NCBI RefSeq assembly: GCF_011090165.1
Contig: NZ_JAADJT010000001.1
Location: forward strand, 186,001-250,000
Length of the DNA: 64,000 nt
Direction of reading: 5' to 3'
Origin: Duganella aceris
GTDB taxonomy: Bacteria; Pseudomonadota; Gammaproteobacteria; Burkholderiales; Burkholderiaceae_D
Made by a program: the position numbers and the translations under genes. The notes beneath the pieces were generated by a model that worked only from the letters and a program-made list of their open reading frames with translations, did no database searches and was not told the origin of the DNA. Positions 34,289-43,671 of the stretch are shown here, piece by piece (the stretch's first letter is position 1; each line of letters opens with the position of its first letter).

Positions 34289-34298
34289 AAGGAACACC

Positions 34299-35000
34299 AT
34301 GGAAACCAATTCGCAGTGGATCGATATTGACACCGCCGACGGCAAGTTCGGCGCCTACCTGTCGCTGCCGCGCGGCGGCAAGGGCCCGGCCATCGTGCTG
34401 GTGCAGGAGATTTTCGGCGTCAACCAGCATATCCGCAACGTCGCCGACCAGTACGCGGCCGACGGCTACGTGGTGCTGGCGCCGGACCTGTTCTGGCGCC
34501 ACGGCGCCCGCATCGAGCTGGGCTACGACGAAGCCGGCTGGAAGCGCGCCGTCGAACTGATGCAGGCGACCGACTTCGCCACCTCGCAGGCCGACATCGC
34601 CGCCACCATCAAGACGCTGCGCGCGCTCGACGCCGCCGCCGGCCAGAAGGTCGCGTCGGTCGGCTACTGCCTCGGCGGCCGCCTGTCGTACCATACCGCC
34701 GCCAACGGCCTGGTCGACGCCGCCGTCTGCTACTACGGCGGCGGCATCCAGAACGCGCTGGACCGCGCGCCGGAGATCAAGGTGCCGGTGTTGATGCACT
34801 TCGGGAACGCCGACAGCCACATCCCGCTGGAGGCGGTGAAGAGCATCGCCGAAAAATTCGAGTCCAACGACCAGGTCGAGATCCACGTCTATGAAGGCGC
34901 GGAGCACGGCTTTAACTGCAACCACCGCGACAGTTACAATCAGCGCGCCGCCGCCCAGGCGCACGGCAACACGCTGCTGTTCCTCGGCGAGCAGCTCTAA
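34299..35000 (+). CDS. Dienelactone hydrolase family protein
   Basis: 233 residues from ATG 34299 with AAGGA upstream. Complete DLH triad: C124 in GYCLGG, D172 in GNADSHIP, H203 in GAEHGFNC, plus E37 in VQEIFGV which activates the Cys in this family. Cytoplasmic; DLHs open dienelactones in chloroaromatic catabolism, but many homologues act on other esters, so the substrate is open. Its stop overlaps that of the convergent EAL gene by four bases. Confidence 0.92.
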   Translation: METNSQWIDIDTADGKFGAYLSLPRGGKGPAIVLVQEIFGVNQHIRNVADQYAADGYVVLAPDLFWRHGARIELGYDEAGWKRAVELMQATDFATSQADIAATIKTLRALDAAAGQKVASVGYCLGGRLSYHTAANGLVDAAVCYYGGGIQNALDRAPEIKVPVLMHFGNADSHIPLEAVKSIAEKFESNDQVEIHVYEGAEHGFNCNHRDSYNQRAAAQAHGNTLLFLGEQL

Positions 35001-36832
35001 GGCTTGAGAAGGTCGCGCAGCTGCTGCACCGTCAGCGGCGGCGCGTCCGGCGCGCGATCGCGCAAAGCCTTCAGGATGCCGACGATGGCGTCCGGCGTGC
35101 GCGCCGCGCTGAAGTACCAGCCCTGCACGCACACCGCGCCGCGCTGCGCCAGCCAGGCCAGATCGGCCTCCTCCTCCAGCCCCTCGCACAGCAGCTCGGC
35201 CTTGAACAACTCGCCGATGCCCTGGATCAGGTGGAACAGCCCCGCCACCTTCTCGCTCTCGGCCACACCATTGACGAACTGGCGATCCACCTTCAACCGG
35301 TCGAACGGAAAACTGCTGATCGCATCCAGGTTGGAGTAACCGGTGCCGAAGTCGTCGACCGCGATGCGCGCGCCCAGCGCACGGAACTCGGCCACGCGCG
35401 GCGCCACCAGTTCCACCGTCTCCAGCAACTGGCTTTCGGTGACCTCGAACTCCAGCATGTGTCCGGGGATGCCGTGGCACGCCAGCACCCGCGTCAGATC
35501 GGCGATCACCTGCGGATGCAGCAGCGAACGGCGCGAGAAATTCAGCGACACCGGCACCACCGGCAAGCCGGCGTCGAGCCAGCCGCGCATGTCGCGGCAC
35601 ACCTGCGCCAGCACCAGCAGATCGAGCTGATAAATCTTGTCGGTGCTCTCGGCCAGCGGGATGAAACTGTTCGGGAACACCATGCCGCGCTGCGGATGCT
35701 GCCAGCGCACCAGCGCCTCCAGTCCGATCAGCGTGCCCTGCGCGTAGTTGACCTGCGGCTGGTAGTGCACCATCAGCGCGCCGTGACGGGCGTCGCCGTC
35801 CAGCGCCGATTGCAGCTCGAACACCATGTGCGAGCGCGCCAGCAGCTCCGAGCCGTATTGCTTGACGGTGGTGCGCTGCAGGCTGCCGGGGATCGACGAC
35901 GCCGCCGTGTCGGCCGCATCCAGCAGCGCCACGGCCGAGCCGCTGTACGGCGTGTCGTGGTGCTCGACGCCGACCCGCGCGTGCAGCACGTGCACGCCGC
36001 CGCCCAGCACGAACGGCCGTTCGACCCAGTCCTGCAGGTGCTCCATCATGTCGGCCAGATGCTCGCGCTCGCCGAACAGCGCGATCGCGAACTGGTCGCC
36101 GCCGAGGTGGCCAATCAGGTTTTGCGCGCCGGCCCACGAGGCCAGCCGCTCGCCCATCTCGCGCAGCACCAGGTCGCCCTGCTCGCGTCCGAACACATCG
36201 TTGAGCCGGCGGAAACCGGCCAGGTCGACGAAGCCCACCACCACGTGCGGCTCCACCGTGTGCTCCAGCCCCAGCTGCAAATGGTGCAGGAACACGGTGC
36301 GGTTGGACATGCCGGTCACTTCATTGCAATAGCGTAGTTCCAGCGTATCGACCACCAGCCTGGCCATGCCCTGCAACATCAGCACATGGTCGGAGCCGAG
36401 CCGGCGCGTGCGCTCGCCCATCACCCACAGCGTGCCGAGCAGGTAGCCGCGCGCGCCGTGCAGCGGCACCGCCGCGTAGTGGCGGTAATGCGGCGCCTGC
36501 GACACCAGCGGATTGGAGCGAAAGCGCGGATCGTTGCAGGCGTCCTCGACCTCGAAGAAGTCGGTCTCGTTGGCGGCGCACACCACCCAGGTGCAGAACG
36601 AGCCGGAGCGCGGCACATGGCGCGCCTCCATGCCGACCCGCGACGGCAGCCAGATCTGCGATTGATACACGATGCTGATGCCGCCGATGTCGGCCCCCAC
36701 CGCCTTGATCGCCAGGCTGGTGATCAGGTCCAGCTTGGGGTCGGATTCGTCGAGCGTGATCGCGTAGCGCGACAGTTCCCCCAAGCGGCGGCGCTCGGCC
36801 TCCGGCTCTTGCTGCAGCGCGCTACTGTCCAT
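34997..36832 (-). CDS. GAF - degenerate GGDEF - EAL cyclic-di-GMP phosphodiesterase
   Basis: 611 residues from ATG 36832. A GAF domain (about 20-170), then a GGDEF domain whose signature reads GGDQF (HLGGDQFAIAL), so cyclase activity is doubtful, then an intact EAL domain: GLEALVRW, FEVTES, VDDFGTGYSN and CEGLEEE. No membrane segment. Best read as a cytosolic c-di-GMP phosphodiesterase whose GGDEF part may bind GTP or act as a regulator. Convergent with the DLH gene. Confidence 0.9.
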   Translation of the reverse strand: MDSSALQQEPEAERRRLGELSRYAITLDESDPKLDLITSLAIKAVGADIGGISIVYQSQIWLPSRVGMEARHVPRSGSFCTWVVCAANETDFFEVEDACNDPRFRSNPLVSQAPHYRHYAAVPLHGARGYLLGTLWVMGERTRRLGSDHVLMLQGMARLVVDTLELRYCNEVTGMSNRTVFLHHLQLGLEHTVEPHVVVGFVDLAGFRRLNDVFGREQGDLVLREMGERLASWAGAQNLIGHLGGDQFAIALFGEREHLADMMEHLQDWVERPFVLGGGVHVLHARVGVEHHDTPYSGSAVALLDAADTAASSIPGSLQRTTVKQYGSELLARSHMVFELQSALDGDARHGALMVHYQPQVNYAQGTLIGLEALVRWQHPQRGMVFPNSFIPLAESTDKIYQLDLLVLAQVCRDMRGWLDAGLPVVPVSLNFSRRSLLHPQVIADLTRVLACHGIPGHMLEFEVTESQLLETVELVAPRVAEFRALGARIAVDDFGTGYSNLDAISSFPFDRLKVDRQFVNGVAESEKVAGLFHLIQGIGELFKAELLCEGLEEEADLAWLAQRGAVCVQGWYFSAARTPDAIVGILKALRDRAPDAPPLTVQQLRDLLKP

Positions 36833-36943
36833 GCTCGACCGCCCTTCCCGCCGGGATAAATTGACCGTGTAGGTGAGCTTGCATGGTGACATAGAAATAT
36901 AACTTTTGCATCATCGTGTATGCATCCACGCAACGCCCCGAGG

Positions 36944-37426
36944 TCATTTCCGCAGCGACTTCAGGCGCCGCACCTGCAAGGTGGCGCCGATGGCGTACAG
37001 CACGAACAACGCGCCGGTGACCGCCTTCAATTCCGGCGCCTCGGGGCTGGCCAGCAGCGGCGCGTCCAGCGGCAGCCGGGTGCTCGATTCGGTCACGGCC
37101 GGGATCATGTGGAACACGAAGGTGATCGAATAGCACAGCGTCGACACGTACACCGACCTGGCGCCGAAGCGGCCGCGGTCGCCCCACCAGGCCACGGCCA
37201 GCGTCAGCAGCGTGACGATGCCCAGCACATGCGCCTTGCCGAAGCCACCATGTTGGAAGATGCCGAAGCCGGTCAGGCAGGTCAGCACGGTGGTCCAGAT
37301 GTAGACCTTGCCGAGCGTGTTGGCGGGATCGATACCCTTGTCGCGCGCGAACGCGATCACGGCCGCGAACACGGCAACCAGGCTGATCAAGGTATGGATG
37401 ATGCCCAGCTGAGTCAATCCGTACAT
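36944..37426 (-). CDS. Four-helix inner-membrane protein, unrecognised family
   Basis: 160 residues from ATG 37426 with AAGGACATGCC upstream. Four hydrophobic helices near 8-27, 42-60, 68-85 and 92-112, and a fifth near 137-152. A His in each of the first helices (IIHTL, FQHGGFGKAH) resembles DUF2306-type membrane proteins, but I cannot assign it. Function unknown. Confidence 0.7.
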   Translation of the reverse strand: MYGLTQLGIIHTLISLVAVFAAVIAFARDKGIDPANTLGKVYIWTTVLTCLTGFGIFQHGGFGKAHVLGIVTLLTLAVAWWGDRGRFGARSVYVSTLCYSITFVFHMIPAVTESSTRLPLDAPLLASPEAPELKAVTGALFVLYAIGATLQVRRLKSLRK

Positions 37427-37550
37427 GGCATGTCCTTTCAAAGTGGAGGCTTTGATCCTACACACAATCGGGAACATCGTCGTACCACTAAAGAGAGATT
37501 GCCAGCGCTGCTAAAATGACGGCTTCGAACATGCGCAAAAGGTAATCATC

Positions 37551-37994
37551 ATGGCCCGCCTGAAACTCGACTTCCCGGAAGACCAATTTTATTTCTCCAC
37601 CCAGCTGACGGTGCGGGTCACCGACATCAACGGCGCCAACCATCTCGGCAACGATTCGATGATCTCGATGATCTCGGAGGCGCGGGCGCGCTTCCTGTTC
37701 GACTTCGGCGTGCAGGAGACCGGCGCCGACGGCGTCGGCATCATCGTCACCGACCTGGCCACCACCTACAAGGCCGAGGCCCACGCGCGCGACCAGCTGG
37801 TGTTCGAAGTCGGCGTGATGGACTTCAACCAGTACGGCGGCGACATCACCTTCCGCGTCACGCGGCCGCGCGACGGCAAGCTGATCGCGATGGCCAAGTC
37901 GGGCTTTGTCTTCTTCAACTACAAGACCAGCCAGGTCACGCCGATGGCGCCGGAGTTCCTGGCCAAATTCCCCAAGGTCAACCGCATCGACTAA
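37551..37994 (+). CDS. Acyl-CoA thioesterase family (hot-dog fold) protein
   Basis: 147 residues. The 4HBT hot-dog pattern is seen: VRVTDINGANHLGNDSMISMISEARARF with the helix-entry Asn/Gly region, then TTYKAEAHARDQLVFEV. The usual catalytic Asp may be D in TDINGANH. Probably hydrolyses an acyl-CoA; chain length unknown. AAGG before the ATG. Confidence 0.85.
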   Translation: MARLKLDFPEDQFYFSTQLTVRVTDINGANHLGNDSMISMISEARARFLFDFGVQETGADGVGIIVTDLATTYKAEAHARDQLVFEVGVMDFNQYGGDITFRVTRPRDGKLIAMAKSGFVFFNYKTSQVTPMAPEFLAKFPKVNRID

Positions 37995-37998
37995 GTTC

Positions 37999-38022
37999 GG
38001 CTTACCTGGCGGCTTACCTGGC
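37999..38022. repeat. 12-base tandem duplication GGCTTACCTGGC x2 spanning a stop codon
   Basis: Two perfect copies abut. On the minus strand each carries the codons GCC AGG TAA, so the DUF3016 gene ends at the first TAA (38014) with a second in-frame TAA 12 bases later. A recent slippage duplication. Confidence 0.8.
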
Positions 38023-38505
38023 GGCGACCTTCGGCACGATCTTCTTCTCGAACCAGTCGTCCAGCATCTGCTTCTCGTAGCGCAGCGGATCGCTGCTGTA
38101 GTGACCGCTCAAGCGTTCCTGGTAGGACATGTTGGACAACTCGTCGTCGCCGCTGCGCAGCGTCTTGCCGTCCTGCTCCAGCGTGTAGCGCAGATGCATG
38201 TGCGGCCAGTCGGCGCCGCCGTTCATGATGCGGATATCCTCGCCGTTGCGGCGCGGATAAAAGCGCCCCGCCAGGTCGATGTCCAGCACTTCGATCTTCA
38301 ACGTCTGCCCGGCCGGCAGCTTCTTGTCCAGCTTGGCGAAATACTCGCTGAAATCCTTCAGCGTGCGCTCGCGCTCGATCTGGCTGCGCGAGACGTCGGT
38401 GTAGTCGTCCGGCTTGACGTAAGTGACGCTCACTTCCGCCCAGGCGGCGCTGCTGGCCAGCAGCGCCACGGCGGCCGCCAGCATGGTTCGGGTGATCAGG
38501 CGCAT
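38014..38505 (-). CDS. Exported DUF3016 protein
   Basis: 163 residues from ATG 38505 with GGAGGAGAAG upstream; signal peptide cut near AWAEVS. The DUF3016 pattern is seen in VTYVKPDDYTDVS, LKIEVLDIDLAGRF and GGADWPHMHLRYTLE. Periplasmic; function unknown. Divergent from phoX with 222 bases between. Confidence 0.87.
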   Translation of the reverse strand: MRLITRTMLAAAVALLASSAAWAEVSVTYVKPDDYTDVSRSQIERERTLKDFSEYFAKLDKKLPAGQTLKIEVLDIDLAGRFYPRRNGEDIRIMNGGADWPHMHLRYTLEQDGKTLRSGDDELSNMSYQERLSGHYSSDPLRYEKQMLDDWFEKKIVPKVAAR

Positions 38506-38604
38506 TTGCTTCTCCTCCATGAGTTCATGGAAACAATATAGACCTTTTCCCCTCGGCGCGCCCGCGCTGAATAGATTTGTTACCAACGCCGGCGCCGGCC
38601 GCAC

Positions 38605-38622
38605 ATGTCACGCCCCTGTCAT
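38605..38622 (+). promoter_or_regulatory. Pho box (PhoB site) upstream of the PhoX gene
   Basis: ATGTCAC-GCCC-CTGTCAT: two 7-base repeats in the same direction with the 11-base period of a PhoB box. A -10-like GATAAT (38631-38636) follows 8 bases later, the usual PhoB spacing. Supports phosphate-starvation control. Confidence 0.7.
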
Positions 38623-38727
38623 AACGAATCGATAATATTGCGCCCGTCGAAGCGACGCCACCGCTTCGCATGATGCCGCCGCACCTGCCAGGCACATGGA
38701 ATGGCCACAATTACATCAGGATTTATC

Positions 38728-40656
38728 ATGACCGAGTCCCTCGACCTGTCCCGCCGCAGCCTCCTCAAGTTCCTGTCCGGCGCGCCATTGCTGCCGCTGG
38801 CTGGCGGCAGCGCCACCGCCGCCCTGCTGGCCGCCTGCGGTGGCGGCGACACGGCCAACCCGGCGCCGCAGCTGATGTCGGTGAGCTTCTCGGGCATGGC
38901 CGCGCCGTCGCTGGCCGACGCGCCGAAAATGGCCACCACCTCGGTGTCCTCGGCCATGGTCGCCACCTACTCCGACGGCAAGGCCGTGCCGTACTCGCTG
39001 GCCTACCAGACCTTCTTCATCACCGGCGCCACGGTCCCAAACGGCAACGGCGGCACCATCCTGGCCGGCGGCTACTACGACATCAACAACAAGCCGATCC
39101 TGGACAAGACCGATCCGGGCCTGCGCCAGTTCTTCTCCGACGCGCCGGACGGCACCTCGCTGCTGAAGCTGGCCGCGCCGACCGTCTCCGGCATCAAGGG
39201 CAACGCCGTGTTCGCCGTGGTGCAGTTCGAATACACCACCCGCAACGTCAAGGGCGACTCGGTGTACGGCATGCTGCCGTCGCCGATCGCGATCCTGACG
39301 CTGGACCAGGACAAGACCACCGGCGCGCTGACGCTGGTGAAATACCACAACGTCGACACCAGCCCGGCCAACGGCCTGTGGATCACCTGCGGCGCCAGCC
39401 GTTCGCCGTGGAACACCCACCTGTCGAGCGAAGAGTACGAGCCGGACGCGTCCACCATCGCCACCAACACCCAGTTCGCCAACTTCAGCACCAACCTGTA
39501 CGGCGACGCCACCAAGGCCAACCCTTACCACTACGGCCACATGCCGGAGATCACCGTCAACCCGGACGGCACCGGCAGCTGCAAGAAGCACTACTGCATG
39601 GGCCGCATCTCGCACGAGCTGGTGCAGGTGATGCCGGACGAGCGCACCGCGCTGATGGGCGACGACGCCACCAACGGCGGCCTGTTCATGTTCGTCGCCG
39701 ACAAGGCCAAGGACCTGTCCAGCGGCACGCTGTACATCGCCAAGTGGATCCAGAAGACCACCGACAACGGCGGTTCGGCCGACCTGCAATGGATCAGCCT
39801 GGGCAAAGCCACCAGCGCCGAGATCAAGGCGCTGGCCGACACGCTGAAGAACGCCGACATCATGGACGTCAAGACCAAGGATCCGCTCGACGCCAGCTAC
39901 ACCAAGATCCCGTTCAACGGCACCAGCAACTGGATCAAGATCAAGCCGGGCATGGAGAAGGCCGCCGCCTTCCTGGAAACCCACCGCTACGCCGCGCTCA
40001 AGGGCGGCAGCATGGGCTTCACCAAGATGGAAGGCACCACCGTCAACGCCAAGGACAAGATCGCCTACTCGGCGATCGCCGCGATCGGCTCGGCGATGAC
40101 CAACGGTTCCGGCGGCGTCGCGATCAAGGGCCCAAGCGCCGGCGCGGTCTACGCGCTGAACATGAAGGGCGGCCAGAAGGATCTGTCCGGCGCCGCGATC
40201 GACAGCGAATGGGTGCCGGTCGACATGGCCGCCGTGCCTGCGCTGCTGAGCGAAGACCTGAAAACCGCCGACGCGCTGGGCAACCTGGCCAATCCGGACA
40301 AGGTCGCCAATCCGGACAACATCAAGTTCTCGGAAAAACTGCGCACGCTGTTCGTCGGCGAGGACAGCGGCACCCACGTCAACAACTTCCTGTGGGCCTA
40401 CAACGTCGACACCAAGGCGCTGACCCGCATCCTGTCGACGCCGTCGGGCGCCGAGTCGACCGGCCTGCACGCGGTGGACGACATCAACGGCTTCGCCTAC
40501 ATCATGAGCAACTTCCAGCATGCCGGCGACTGGGAAGCGAACCTGCACAGCAAGGTGCAAGCCACGCTGGATCCGCTGATCCGCGCCAACTACCGCGACC
40601 GCTACGGCGCCGCCGTCGGCTATCTGACCGGCTTCCCGGCGCTCAGCTTCAGCTAA
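38728..40656 (+). CDS. phoX: PhoX-family alkaline phosphatase (DUF839), Tat exported
   Basis: 642 residues from ATG 38728 with CAGGA upstream. Twin-arginine signal LSRRSLLKFLSG, then an AAC Cys that could be a lipobox. The PhoX/DUF839 fold is indicated by TCGASRSPWNTHLSSEEYEPD, the GRISHELVQV segment and NGGLFMFVADKAKDL with an Asp/Glu-rich metal site. PhoX enzymes release phosphate from diverse organic esters in the periplasm using calcium and iron. The upstream Pho box fits this role. A strong terminator follows. Confidence 0.88.
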   Translation: MTESLDLSRRSLLKFLSGAPLLPLAGGSATAALLAACGGGDTANPAPQLMSVSFSGMAAPSLADAPKMATTSVSSAMVATYSDGKAVPYSLAYQTFFITGATVPNGNGGTILAGGYYDINNKPILDKTDPGLRQFFSDAPDGTSLLKLAAPTVSGIKGNAVFAVVQFEYTTRNVKGDSVYGMLPSPIAILTLDQDKTTGALTLVKYHNVDTSPANGLWITCGASRSPWNTHLSSEEYEPDASTIATNTQFANFSTNLYGDATKANPYHYGHMPEITVNPDGTGSCKKHYCMGRISHELVQVMPDERTALMGDDATNGGLFMFVADKAKDLSSGTLYIAKWIQKTTDNGGSADLQWISLGKATSAEIKALADTLKNADIMDVKTKDPLDASYTKIPFNGTSNWIKIKPGMEKAAAFLETHRYAALKGGSMGFTKMEGTTVNAKDKIAYSAIAAIGSAMTNGSGGVAIKGPSAGAVYALNMKGGQKDLSGAAIDSEWVPVDMAAVPALLSEDLKTADALGNLANPDKVANPDNIKFSEKLRTLFVGEDSGTHVNNFLWAYNVDTKALTRILSTPSGAESTGLHAVDDINGFAYIMSNFQHAGDWEANLHSKVQATLDPLIRANYRDRYGAAVGYLTGFPALSFS

Positions 40657-40675
40657 GACCAGAACGCCTCCTCCG

Positions 40676-40711
40676 GCCCGCAACGAGCGCCCGCTCCTTG
40701 CGGGCTTTTTT
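40676..40711 (+). terminator. Rho-independent terminator after phoX
   Basis: Stem GCCCGCAA / TTGCGGGC (40676-40683, 40698-40705), 14-base loop, then six T. Confidence 0.85.
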
Positions 40712-40783
40712 GCGTCCGGCGTCTACCGTGCGCGCGCGCGGCCCGATGCGTCCGATAATGAAGCCATGCGGAGGAGAACGATC

Positions 40784-41890
40784 ATGTGGAACAGCATAGC
40801 TTCGGGCGTGACGGTGGGGGCGGCGGCGGCGATGTTCGGCATGGCCGGTTGCGGCGGCGGTTCGGGCGGCGGCGGCGCGACGCCGGCCTTGCCGGCGCCA
40901 CCCGCCACGCCGACGACACCGACCACGCCGACCACCCCATCAACCACGCCGACGGTGGTCGCCACCGGCCTGCGCGCGCCGTGGGCCATCGCGTTCAACG
41001 GCGTCACGCCGCTGGTGAGCGAACGCGACTCGGCGCGCATCATGGCGGTGGCCGCGGACGGCAGCCTCAGCGCCATCGCCACCATCGCCGGCGTCAACGG
41101 CAGCGGTGAAGGCGGCCTGCTGGGCATCGCCGTGCGCGACGCCTATCTGTACGCCTACTTCAGCGCCGGCGCCGAGAACCGCATCGAGCGCTATCCGCTG
41201 ACCGGCCAGGGCATCAACACCCGCCTGGGAACGGCCCAGCTTCTGCTGGGCGGCATACCGTCCGGCAGCAACCACAACGGCGGCCGCCTCGCCTTCGGCC
41301 CCGACGGCATGCTGTACGCCAGCACCGGCGACGCCGGCACGTCGAGCCGCGCGCAAGACCTGCGCTCGCTGGGCGGCAAGATCCTGCGCATGACGCCCGA
41401 CGGCCGCGTCCCGGCCGACAATCCGTTCAGCGGCAGCTACGTGTATAGCTACGGCCACCGCAACGTGCAGGGCCTGGCCTGGGCAGCCGACGGCGGCATG
41501 TACGCGTCCGAGTTCGGCCAGAACACCTGGGACGAGCTGAACCAGATCAAGGCGGGCGGCAATTACGGCTGGCCGACGGTGGAAGGCAAGGCCAACAACG
41601 CCAGCTACATCGATCCGCTGCAGCAATGGGCCACCGCCGACGCCAGCCCCAGCGGCATCGCCATCAGCGGCGGCAACATCTACATCGCCAATCTGCGCGG
41701 CGAGCGCCTGCGCAAGGTGCCGCTGTCGGCCACCGCGACGTCGACCGAGTTCTACGTCAAACAATACGGCCGCCTGCGCGCCGTCGTGGTCGCCCCCGAC
41801 GGCCGGCTCAACATCCTCACCAACAACACCGATGGCCGGGGCACGCCGCAGCCCGGCGACGACCGCATCCTGAGCGTCCCCGCCTTATGA
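40784..41890 (+). CDS. PQQ-dependent sugar dehydrogenase (glucose/sorbosone type) lipoprotein
   Basis: 368 residues from ATG 40784, chosen for the GGAGGAG ribosome site. Lipobox near MAGC followed by GGGSGGGG and a Pro/Thr-rich linker. The beta-propeller has the soluble-glucose/sorbosone-dehydrogenase pattern: GLRAPWAIAF, GEGGLLGIAV, NHNGGRLAFGPDGMLY, SYGHRNVQGLAW and GNYGWPTVEG. Such enzymes oxidise aldoses with PQQ. No PQQ biosynthesis gene is in the window. The gene is anchored to a membrane. Confidence 0.9.
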   Translation: MWNSIASGVTVGAAAAMFGMAGCGGGSGGGGATPALPAPPATPTTPTTPTTPSTTPTVVATGLRAPWAIAFNGVTPLVSERDSARIMAVAADGSLSAIATIAGVNGSGEGGLLGIAVRDAYLYAYFSAGAENRIERYPLTGQGINTRLGTAQLLLGGIPSGSNHNGGRLAFGPDGMLYASTGDAGTSSRAQDLRSLGGKILRMTPDGRVPADNPFSGSYVYSYGHRNVQGLAWAADGGMYASEFGQNTWDELNQIKAGGNYGWPTVEGKANNASYIDPLQQWATADASPSGIAISGGNIYIANLRGERLRKVPLSATATSTEFYVKQYGRLRAVVVAPDGRLNILTNNTDGRGTPQPGDDRILSVPAL

Positions 41891-42081
41891 AGCGGCGCCA
41901 CAACGGCCGGGTGGCGATTTTACAAAAATCTTTGTTTAATGATAGCAATATTGTTAAAAACGAAGTATTGTTGTGAGCGCACATAGGGTTACGCAACGCT
42001 ATAACCGCGCCATCGTCGCTCGTCACGATGTACTAATTTCAATTAAGTGTTGTGCAAAGCAGCAGGAATATTTATTGCCTG

Positions 42082-42110
42082 TTGTTAAGGGCAGTGGGTA
42101 AGACTACAAT
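42082..42110 (+). promoter_or_regulatory. Putative sigma-70 promoter of the HD-GYP gene
   Basis: TTGTTA (42082-42087), 17-base spacer, TACAAT (42105-42110), 44 bases before the ATG. It lies in an AT-rich 263-base gap that otherwise holds no gene. Confidence 0.55.
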
Positions 42111-42153
42111 CGGGAAATTCACATAGTCGTGTCATTTTGCGGAACTTGTTCAT

Positions 42154-43659
42154 ATGTCTTTTTTGTCCTCTGCCTCGCCCAAGCTAGCACCGTGGAAAGT
42201 TCTGTTGGTCGACGACGAACCCGACATCCATGACATCACCAAGCTGACCCTGAGCCGCTTCCGTCTCGACGGCCGCGCGCTGAGCTTCGTGCACGCCTAC
42301 AGCGGCGCCGAAGCCAAGGAAGTATTGGCGCGCGAAAGCGACATCGCGCTGGTGTTCCTCGACGTGGTGATGGAGAAGGAGGACAGCGGTCTGGAAGTGG
42401 CGCGCTGGATGCGCGAAGACCTCGACAACCAGTTCACCCGCATCGTGCTGCGCACCGGCCAGCCCGGCCAGGCGCCGGAAGAACGCGTGATCGTCAACTA
42501 CGACATCAACGACTACAAAGAGAAAACCGAACTCGACCGCACCAAGCTGTTCACCACCACCTTCGCCGCGCTGCGCGCCTACCGCGACATCATGAAGGTG
42601 GATGAGGCCCGCCGCGCGCAAGTGAATTACCGCGAAGGCCTGGAACGGGTGATCGCCGCCTCGGCCCACATCTTCCAGCAACGCAATCTGAAAGACTTCG
42701 CCAACGGCCTGCTGCAGCAAGTGGTCGCGCTGCTGCGGCTGGAGCACAGCATGCTGCTGCGCCTGCGCGGCGCCACCGCCATCAGCGGCGTCAACGAATA
42801 CGAAATCCTGGCCCAGATCGGCGACGACGAAGGCTCGCTGCTGACCCCGGACGTGCTGGCCCAGCTCGACGCCGCCAAGAGCAACAAGATCTCGCGCGTC
42901 GAAGGCGACACCTACATCGGCTACTTCCCCAACAACAGCGGCAAGGCCTCGCTGCTGGTGCTCAAGGGCGTGGCGGAAATCTCGGAAATCGACACCAAGC
43001 TGCTGGAGGTGTTCTGCTCCGGCGTCGCCATCGCCTTCGACAACATCCTGCTGACGCAGGAGATCACCGACACCCAGGCCGAGCTGATCCTGCGGCTCGG
43101 CGACGTGGTCGAATCGCGCTCCAACGAAGCGGGCAACCACGTGCGCCGCATGTCGGAAGTGTGCTACCTGCTGGCCCAGGCCTCCGGCATGCCGGACGAC
43201 GAAACCGCCGTGCTGCGCCACGCCGCGCCGATGCACGACATCGGCAAGATCGCCACGCCGGACGCGGTGCTGCTCAAGCCGGGCAAGCTCGACGCCGCCG
43301 AATGGGAAATCATGAAGCAGCACCCGACGGTCGGCCTGTCCATCCTCGACGGCTCGCAGCGCCCGATCCTGAAGGCGGCCGCCGTAATCGCCCACCAGCA
43401 CCACGAGAAATTCGACGGCAGCGGATACCCGCAGGGCCTGAAGGGCCACGACATCCACCTGTACGCGCGCATCGTCGCCGTGGCCGACGTGTTCGACGCG
43501 CTGATGCACAAGCGCTGCTACAAGGAAGCCTGGCCGATCGACAAGGTGGTCGAGCACCTGCGCGAAGTGGCCGGCCATCACCTCGACCCGGTCTACGTCG
43601 ACCTGCTGGTGCAGAACATCGACAAAGCCGTCGCCATCAACGAACGCTTCCCCGACTAG
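42154..43659 (+). CDS. Response regulator with DUF3369 and HD-GYP domains
   Basis: 501 residues. Receiver domain 12-140 (VLLVDDEPDIHD, phospho-acceptor Asp in LVFLDVVM, Lys in INDYKEKTE), DUF3369 linker, then HD-GYP from about 325: H-D in PMHDIGKIATPD, HxxH around AHQHHEKFDGSGYPQGL (GYP intact), and ADVFDALMH. HD-GYP enzymes hydrolyse c-di-GMP or cyclic GMP-AMP. DUF3369/HD-GYP response regulators are usually paired with a histidine kinase; the closest candidate is the GAF-GAF kinase 1.1 kb downstream on the other strand. Confidence 0.94.
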   Translation: MSFLSSASPKLAPWKVLLVDDEPDIHDITKLTLSRFRLDGRALSFVHAYSGAEAKEVLARESDIALVFLDVVMEKEDSGLEVARWMREDLDNQFTRIVLRTGQPGQAPEERVIVNYDINDYKEKTELDRTKLFTTTFAALRAYRDIMKVDEARRAQVNYREGLERVIAASAHIFQQRNLKDFANGLLQQVVALLRLEHSMLLRLRGATAISGVNEYEILAQIGDDEGSLLTPDVLAQLDAAKSNKISRVEGDTYIGYFPNNSGKASLLVLKGVAEISEIDTKLLEVFCSGVAIAFDNILLTQEITDTQAELILRLGDVVESRSNEAGNHVRRMSEVCYLLAQASGMPDDETAVLRHAAPMHDIGKIATPDAVLLKPGKLDAAEWEIMKQHPTVGLSILDGSQRPILKAAAVIAHQHHEKFDGSGYPQGLKGHDIHLYARIVAVADVFDALMHKRCYKEAWPIDKVVEHLREVAGHHLDPVYVDLLVQNIDKAVAINERFPD

Positions 43660-43671
43660 GACCACCCGCCC

